From contig JAFYBN010000031.1 of NCBI GenBank assembly GCA_017540175.1, positions 1-64,000 on the forward strand: a stretch of DNA of 64,000 nt, written 5' to 3'. This document shows, piece after piece, positions 59,379 through 64,000 of this stretch (position 1 is the first letter of the stretch; each line of letters starts with the position of its first letter). A program made the translations under genes and the position numbers. Source of the stretch: Clostridia bacterium. GTDB lineage: Bacteria > Bacillota > Clostridia > Oscillospirales > CAG-272. The notes below the pieces were generated by a model that was not told the origin of the DNA, did not search any database, and saw only the letters and a list, made by a program, of their open reading frames with translations.

Positions 59379-60920
59379 TCAGATCCGGAAAACTTCGGCC
59401 GAGAGCTTCCCGTTTTCCGACCGCGCGGCGGTGGGGGAGAGAAACTGTCCGTTCGTCAGGCGCAGTCCGTAGCCGACGCCCGCGTACCGCAGCGCAAGCT
59501 CCCGTTCGTCACACCGGGTGACCGCGGGCATTCCCGCGCTTTCCGCGCAGAAGCGGTATTCGAGCGTGAAGTCCCCGTCCGATCCCACGTCAAAGCCGTC
59601 CTCCCTCAGCAGGAAGGAAAAGCTGCCGTACCCGACCGTCGCCGTGCCGTCCCCGTTGTCCCGGAACGTCATTTTCCCCGCTTTGAGCGGCTCCCCGTCC
59701 CTGAGGATGCGGAGCCCGGCGAGCACGCCCGCGCCGCTGTGCCGGTTCCCCTCGATAACGGGCAGGGTCTCGTACGCTGCGTCGTTCGCCTCGCAGACCT
59801 TTTCCTCAAAGGGATCGGGCAGGTTTTCGCTGAAAACGTGCAGGTCGCGGACGCGGAAATCCCCGTGATCGGAGAAGAGATTGATCCGATAGCGCTTCGT
59901 GGAGTACCAGACGGAATTCCGCTCTTCGTCGTCGTAAGCCGTATGCGCCGTGATAGCAGAAGGCGGGGTCTCGTTCCATGTGCTCTTGAACCACCGTCCG
60001 GTCTCCCCGAGGGGCTCGACGGTGATTTTTCCTTCCGCCTGCAGCCGCTCGAACAGGGCGAACTGATATTCCAGTCCGTTCTTCATGGAACTCCAGCCGA
60101 AGCTGTTTTCCTGCCCCGCCTGCGCATAGCCGAAGGTGAGGCAGTCACCGTTATAATTCTCCTTCATGTACCAGTCCACCCAGAAGGGAACGCCGCCGCC
60201 CCCGCCGCGTCCGGTGTAGACCGGCTCGAGCGTGACGACGCCCTGCGCGCCTGCCGCGCCGTTTTCCGTGCTCATGCCGCTGTCGTACTGATACACCGGG
60301 TCGGAGCCGAGCATGCGGAAGAGGGGAGCGGAAAGCTGCTCCGCCTTCGTCTGCGCGGGCATGAAGACGTTCGTCCGGCTGGGATAATACGCCTGTCCGT
60401 AATACCCGCCCCAGAGCGTGTACCCGTCCGTGCCGTACTGCTCCTTACAGTTGCACATGGCGTCAAGCCCGTACTTGTCCGTTATATACCGCGCGGTGTG
60501 GGAATCGAAGAACCACGAGCCGAAGACGCGGGGGTACACGCCGAAGATTTCCTTGAATTTCTCAAACAGCGCGTCCGCGAGGGCTTCCCGCTGAGGCTTC
60601 GTGTAGCCGACGGAGAAGCCGCAGTGGGCGTGCCAGTCCCACGGGAAGCGCCCCGTCCACGGAATGCCGCAGGCCTTGCACTGCGGCTCGACGACCTCGA
60701 GCCACACGCCGAACTCAAACTGCGCGGGATCGAGCGCTTTCAGCAGTTCCGTGTAGACCGGGTCGATCAGCGCGTCGTACTGGAGAAGGAAGGTCCCCCG
60801 CAGTCCGTGTTTTTTCATCAGCGCGATCTGCTCCCGCACCGGCTCGACGAGATCGCGCGGGCTCCGCGGCTCCACGTCGCGGATGAAATTGACTATGTTG
60901 ACGATCTGGCGGTGATTCAT
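59379..60920 (-). CDS. uncharacterised TIM-barrel-like protein with C-terminal beta domain
   Basis: The 513-residue product starts RQIVNIVNFIRDVEPR and has LMKKHGLRGTFLLQYDALID, typical of polysaccharide-deacetylase-like or glycosidase barrels. FEFGVWLEVVEPQCKACGIPW and FGSWFFDSHTARYI follow, then an aromatic- and Gly-rich middle (YTGRGGGGGVPFWVDWYM). The C-terminal 150 residues are beta-rich. It may belong to the DUF3863/DUF3864 family known from gut Bacteroides, but I cannot confirm this. There is no signal peptide. It lies 60 bases after the aldehyde dehydrogenase gene. Confidence 0.65.
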   Translation of the reverse strand: MNHRQIVNIVNFIRDVEPRSPRDLVEPVREQIALMKKHGLRGTFLLQYDALIDPVYTELLKALDPAQFEFGVWLEVVEPQCKACGIPWTGRFPWDWHAHCGFSVGYTKPQREALADALFEKFKEIFGVYPRVFGSWFFDSHTARYITDKYGLDAMCNCKEQYGTDGYTLWGGYYGQAYYPSRTNVFMPAQTKAEQLSAPLFRMLGSDPVYQYDSGMSTENGAAGAQGVVTLEPVYTGRGGGGGVPFWVDWYMKENYNGDCLTFGYAQAGQENSFGWSSMKNGLEYQFALFERLQAEGKITVEPLGETGRWFKSTWNETPPSAITAHTAYDDEERNSVWYSTKRYRINLFSDHGDFRVRDLHVFSENLPDPFEEKVCEANDAAYETLPVIEGNRHSGAGVLAGLRILRDGEPLKAGKMTFRDNGDGTATVGYGSFSFLLREDGFDVGSDGDFTLEYRFCAESAGMPAVTRCDERELALRYAGVGYGLRLTNGQFLSPTAARSENGKLSAEVFRI

Positions 60921-60980
60921 GTACAGTCCTCCGATCTGTGTGAACAGTATTCTTCTGTTTGCCGTGCGGGGCGCCCCCGC

Positions 60981-62399
60981 TTATTTCTCAAACATCTTAA
61001 GAAGCTTCCTCTTCTTCTCCCCCGCCTTGCCGGAATAGGGGTGTTCTCTGAGGGGCAGGTTGAAACGCGTTTTGCCCGTGAGCACGGTCGTGGGGTGAGT
61101 AAATTCCCGGAAGCCCCATTCGCCGTGGTACGCGCCCATGCCGGAGTGCCCCGTCCCGTTGAACGGAACGCCCTTGACCATCATGTGGATGCAGACCTCG
61201 TTGACGCATCCGCCGCCGTACTGTTCGGTCGACATAACGGCCTTCGCCCACTTTTTGTCCGCGGTGAAGACGTACAGCGAAAGCGGGTGTTCCCGCCCGG
61301 CGATCACGTCCATCAGCCGGTCGACCTCGGCGTCCTTGAACGGAACGACGGGGAGCAGGGGGCAGAACAGTTCGTGCTTCACGATCTCCTCGTCCGCGTC
61401 CACCGGGTAGATCACGGTCGGGGCGAAGCGGCGGGACGCGCGGTCCCCCGTGCCGCCGAAGACGACCCGGTCCCTGTATTCCTCCATCAGCCGCACGCAT
61501 TTGTCGTACACAGCGTCGGTGATGAGCTTGGGGTAGTCGGGATTTTCCTCTGCCCTCTCCCCGATCTGCCGGGTGAACTCCGCTTTGAGCGCCGTGAGAA
61601 ACTCGTCGGCGACTTCCTCGGCGACGGCGATCTGGTTGATGTTGATGCAGATCTGCCCGGCGTTGACGAGCTTGAAAAAAGCGATCTTGCGCGCCGCGTC
61701 ACGCAGGTCCGCGTCCGCCCGCACGACGCACCAATTCCCGGTCTCCCCGCCCAGCTCGAGCGCGACGGGAGTCAGGTTTTTCGCCGCTTCGGCGAGAACG
61801 TGCTTCCCGACCGCCGGGGAGCCCGTGTAGAAAATCTTGTCGAACCGCTCGGCAAGGCACATGTCCGCCACGTCGTGTCCGCCGTCGATCAGGGTCACGT
61901 AGTTTTCGGGGAAGATCTCGGCGATGAGCTTCTGAAGCGCGCGCGTGCTGGCGGCGGATTTGGAGCTCGCCTTGACGACGGCGGTATTCCCCCCGCAGAT
62001 GCTCGCCGCGAGAACCCCGAGTGTTAAAAGAATGGGGAAATTGAACGGACTGATGATGAGGGTGACGCCGTAGGGCATTTTATAAACCCTGGTGGACGTG
62101 CTCGGGAAGCACATCAGCCCGCTGAAATGCCGCTCCGGTCTCGCCCATTTTTTCAGTCCTTTGAGGATCTCGTTGACCTCCACGATCACGGGACCGATAT
62201 CGCACAGATATGCCTCGGTTTTGCTCTTGCCGAGGTCTTCGTACAGCGCGGTCTCGAGCTCTTCCTCATGCTCGATCACCGCCTGTTTCAGCTTTTTGAG
62301 CTGCTCCATCCTCCATTTTACGTCAAGCGTCGCGCCCGAGCGGAAAAACTCCCGCTGCTCCGCGACGACGGCGCTGATTTTTTCTTTGGTGTACGGCAT
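60981..62399 (-). CDS. aldehyde dehydrogenase, class 3-like
   Basis: The 472-residue product oxidises aldehydes with NAD(P). It lacks the long N terminus of classes 1 and 2, like ALDH3. PYGVTLIISPFNFPILLTLG and TGSPAVGKHVLAEAAKNL form the cofactor site. LELGGETGNWCVV supplies the general-base Glu, and NAGQICININQIAV the catalytic Cys. The start at 62399 lies one base after the stop of the alcohol dehydrogenase gene, with GGGGG upstream, so the pair likely converts an alcohol to an acid or the reverse. Confidence 0.9.
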   Translation of the reverse strand: MPYTKEKISAVVAEQREFFRSGATLDVKWRMEQLKKLKQAVIEHEEELETALYEDLGKSKTEAYLCDIGPVIVEVNEILKGLKKWARPERHFSGLMCFPSTSTRVYKMPYGVTLIISPFNFPILLTLGVLAASICGGNTAVVKASSKSAASTRALQKLIAEIFPENYVTLIDGGHDVADMCLAERFDKIFYTGSPAVGKHVLAEAAKNLTPVALELGGETGNWCVVRADADLRDAARKIAFFKLVNAGQICININQIAVAEEVADEFLTALKAEFTRQIGERAEENPDYPKLITDAVYDKCVRLMEEYRDRVVFGGTGDRASRRFAPTVIYPVDADEEIVKHELFCPLLPVVPFKDAEVDRLMDVIAGREHPLSLYVFTADKKWAKAVMSTEQYGGGCVNEVCIHMMVKGVPFNGTGHSGMGAYHGEWGFREFTHPTTVLTGKTRFNLPLREHPYSGKAGEKKRKLLKMFEK

Positions 62400-62400
62400 G

Positions 62401-63609
62401 TCAGTCCCCCTTTTTGATTGCATCGAGCAGCGCGCGGATCTCTTCGTCCGTCAGGGTCTTCGGCGGCGAGTAGTTGATGGAATCCGCGTCGATCATCCCC
62501 ACGAGCTTGTCGTAATCCTCTTCCTTCAGCGCGGCGCAGCCCTTCTCGAGCCCGCATTCCTCAAGCAGCTTTCCGAGCGCCGCGATGAGCTTGTCCGCGG
62601 CATCGTCCTCTCCGTCCGTCTCCGCCGCGAGACCGCAGTATGCGGCAAGCCCGGCGAGCGCGGGGAGGCAGAGCTTTTTCTGGAAGCGCGTAACGGGAAT
62701 GAGGCACCACGCGATGGCCTTGCCGTGCGGAATGTGGTACAGCGCGCCGATGGAATGGGCGAAGGCGTGAACGTACCCGGCGAGCTGCCTGTTGATGGCG
62801 TTCCCGCCGAAATGCGCCGCCCGGCTCATGGCCTGCCGCGCGCCGACGTTGTGCGGATCCTCGAGAAGCACGGGCAGGTTTTCGAGCGCGAGCTTCACGC
62901 ATTCGCGGCTTTCCCGCACGTTCTCTTCGCCCGATTCCGTGTCCGCCATGAGTCCTTCGAGCCCATGGCTCAGGGCGTCGATCCCGCACCAGACCGTGAC
63001 GTCGAGCGGCGCGTTCACCGTGAGCTCGCTGTCGAGCACCACGTGCTCCACGTCCAGCCCGACCACCACCGTGCAGGCTTTCACGCCGCGGTCGTTTTTC
63101 ACGACCGCTCCGACCGTGAATTCCGCGCCCGTCCCCGCCGTGCTCGGCACGGTGACGAGGGGGAGGGTCTTGCCCGGGACGAGAGCGAATTTGTGCAGAT
63201 ACCGTGTCACGCTCCGCTTCGGCGTCCTCGCGCCCGCGGCGATGATCTTGCTGCTGTCGAGCACGGAACCGCCCCCGAGCGCGACGACGCAGTCCGCGCC
63301 GCACGCGACCGCCGCCTTTTTCCCCGCGCGGATGATGTCCACGGTGGGCTCCGACGCGATGTCGCTGAAAATCGTGTACGCGATCCCGCTTTTCTCGAGG
63401 GACGCCGTGATCTTCTCATGAAAACCGAGGCCGAAGACGGTTTTGTCGGTCACGAGGAGCACGGAGCGGCACCCCATTTCCTTACAGATCGAGCCGATCT
63501 TCTCCCGCGCGCCGAACCCTTCCGTCACGACCGGATCGGGGATCGGGACCGCGTGGATGACCTTGCCGGGAAGCTTGCGGATCATGCGTCTGAAACGATA
63601 GAATGCCAT
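62401..63609 (-). CDS. iron-containing alcohol dehydrogenase
   Basis: The 402-residue group III alcohol dehydrogenase has CVVALGGGSVLDSSKIIA (NAD(P) site) and PSTAGTGAEFTVGAVV. The metal ligands lie in WCGIDALSHGLEG and GYVHAFAHSIGALYHIPHG. It interconverts alcohols and aldehydes. RBS AAGGGG precedes the ATG. A near-consensus promoter lies at 63642-63670. It is the first gene of the four-gene minus operon. Confidence 0.92.
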   Translation of the reverse strand: MAFYRFRRMIRKLPGKVIHAVPIPDPVVTEGFGAREKIGSICKEMGCRSVLLVTDKTVFGLGFHEKITASLEKSGIAYTIFSDIASEPTVDIIRAGKKAAVACGADCVVALGGGSVLDSSKIIAAGARTPKRSVTRYLHKFALVPGKTLPLVTVPSTAGTGAEFTVGAVVKNDRGVKACTVVVGLDVEHVVLDSELTVNAPLDVTVWCGIDALSHGLEGLMADTESGEENVRESRECVKLALENLPVLLEDPHNVGARQAMSRAAHFGGNAINRQLAGYVHAFAHSIGALYHIPHGKAIAWCLIPVTRFQKKLCLPALAGLAAYCGLAAETDGEDDAADKLIAALGKLLEECGLEKGCAALKEEDYDKLVGMIDADSINYSPPKTLTDEEIRALLDAIKKGD

Positions 63610-63641
63610 ATCAAAACCCCTTCGCTCAAATTGCTGATTTC

Positions 63642-63670
63642 ATTATACACACAAACCACGGCGAAGTCAA
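63642..63670 (-). promoter_or_regulatory. promoter of the alcohol/aldehyde dehydrogenase operon
   Basis: On the minus strand: TTGACT (63670-63665), 17-bp spacer, TATAAT (63647-63642). Confidence 0.8.
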
Positions 63671-63686
63671 GACGCCGCGGACGCGC

Positions 63687-63749
63687 AAAAAACAAAACCC
63701 GACCTCTTCCTCTCGCGCGCTGTGCGCGGGGGCTGAGATCGGATCGGGT
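63687..63749 (-). terminator. terminator of the partial gene at the right edge
   Basis: ACCCGA / TCGGGT (63697-63702, 63744-63749) with an inner CGCGC / GCGCG stem; the minus strand continues TTTTGTTTTTT. Confidence 0.75.
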
Positions 63750-63770
63750 ATGATGAGCGCTCCGGCAAAC

Positions 63771-64000
63771 TCAGCGTTTCTTCAGCAGGAGGATCTCCGG
63801 GTCGCTTCCGTCCGCGCCGAAGCGGCTGATGAGGATGAAGGTCGTGTCGGCGATCACGCCGATCATCTCCCCGGTGTCCGCGCAGGCGATCTGCGTGCCG
63901 AGATAGATGTCTTTGTCGTCGAGCAGCTTTACCCTTTCCCCACCCGGCAGGGGGTATTCGAGATTGACCGCCGCGCCGACCAGCTCGACGAGCCCCTGTG
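63771..64000 (-). CDS. C-terminal part of an unidentified protein (cut by window edge)
   Basis: The last 75 or so codons of a minus-strand gene, stop TGA at 63771-63773, 5' end beyond 64000. Visible peptide pieces include LVELVGAAVNLEYPLPGGE, LLDDKDIYLGTQIACADTGE and FGADGSDPEILLLKKR. It is beta-strand-like with no recognised motif. The terminator follows directly. Confidence 0.7.
   Translation of the reverse strand, partial: QGLVELVGAAVNLEYPLPGGERVKLLDDKDIYLGTQIACADTGEMIGVIADTTFILISRFGADGSDPEILLLKKR

Noticed and set aside
1-64000. Mobile elements, prophage, tRNA or rRNA genes, secondary-metabolite cluster
   Set aside because: No transposase, integrase, phage structural gene, NRPS/PKS or cloverleaf or rRNA sequence was recognised on either strand.

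Overview
The window is GC-rich (about 60-65% by eye), uses AGGAGG-type ribosome binding sites, and has textbook sigma-A promoters, nearly all with 17-bp spacers. The gene content includes SLH-anchored surface protein, solute-binding lipoproteins, type III glutamine synthetase, LL-diaminopimelate aminotransferase (DapL), a bacterial serpin and many cytoplasmic glycoside hydrolases. Together these point to a GC-rich, probably uncultured, gut- or rumen-type member of the Clostridia (Bacillota). No rRNA, tRNA, insertion sequence, phage gene or CRISPR array was seen.

Layout. (1) 0.2-4.8 kb, minus strand: four paralogous membrane proteins, each with four predicted helices followed by a double zinc ribbon, plus one small lipoprotein, with several minisatellites between them. 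(2) 4.9-8.7 kb: a GH43-like enzyme (minus) and, divergently, a GH116-like beta-glycosidase (plus). (3) 8.8-13.8 kb: a fifth zinc-ribbon protein with a Gln/Pro-rich linker, translationally coupled to a 1131-residue secreted protein of unknown function. (4) 14.0-22.2 kb, plus: glycerophosphodiester phosphodiesterase, a membrane protein, GyrI-like and flavodoxin-like proteins, an EamA transporter, nitroreductase, an RmlD-like reductase, a 2-hydroxyacid dehydrogenase and a second GH43-like paralogue. (5) 22.4-35.2 kb: a beta-helix protein fused to PDZ, a serpin lipoprotein, a Ser/His-type S26 peptidase, and a glycan-use operon (two solute-binding lipoproteins, two WbsX/GH99-like proteins, a GH29 fucosidase, a frameshifted sugar isomerase) with no transporter permease in view. 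(6) 35.4-38.1 kb: an SLH surface protein. (7) 38.4-58.2 kb: a nitrogen block. A five-gene split glutamate synthase operon runs leftward from a consensus promoter. Running rightward are glnN, an ammonium transporter fused to PII, asnB, nadE, purF, carA, carB, dapF and dapL. (8) 58.3-63.6 kb, minus: an operon of Fe-dependent alcohol dehydrogenase, aldehyde dehydrogenase, an unrecognised TIM-barrel-like protein and a UroD-family protein. (9) The window ends inside an unidentified minus-strand gene.

How it fits together. The nitrogen block brings together ammonium uptake and sensing (Amt-PII), ammonium capture (GlnN), glutamate regeneration (split GltS) and the main users of glutamine or ammonia (AsnB, NadE, PurF, CarAB). 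The glnN and glt promoters are divergent. They flank an A/T-tract array in helical phase, and glnN has a structured leader whose first hairpin looks like an intrinsic terminator. The glycoside hydrolases without signal peptides suggest import and cytoplasmic breakdown of arabinose-, fucose- and glucose-containing oligosaccharides.

Most unusual observations: three genes (the zinc-ribbon gene ending at 4142, glnN and asnB) whose last codons and stop codon are repeated in tandem beyond the stop; the zinc-ribbon membrane-protein family with its coupled giant secreted protein; and the glnN leader.
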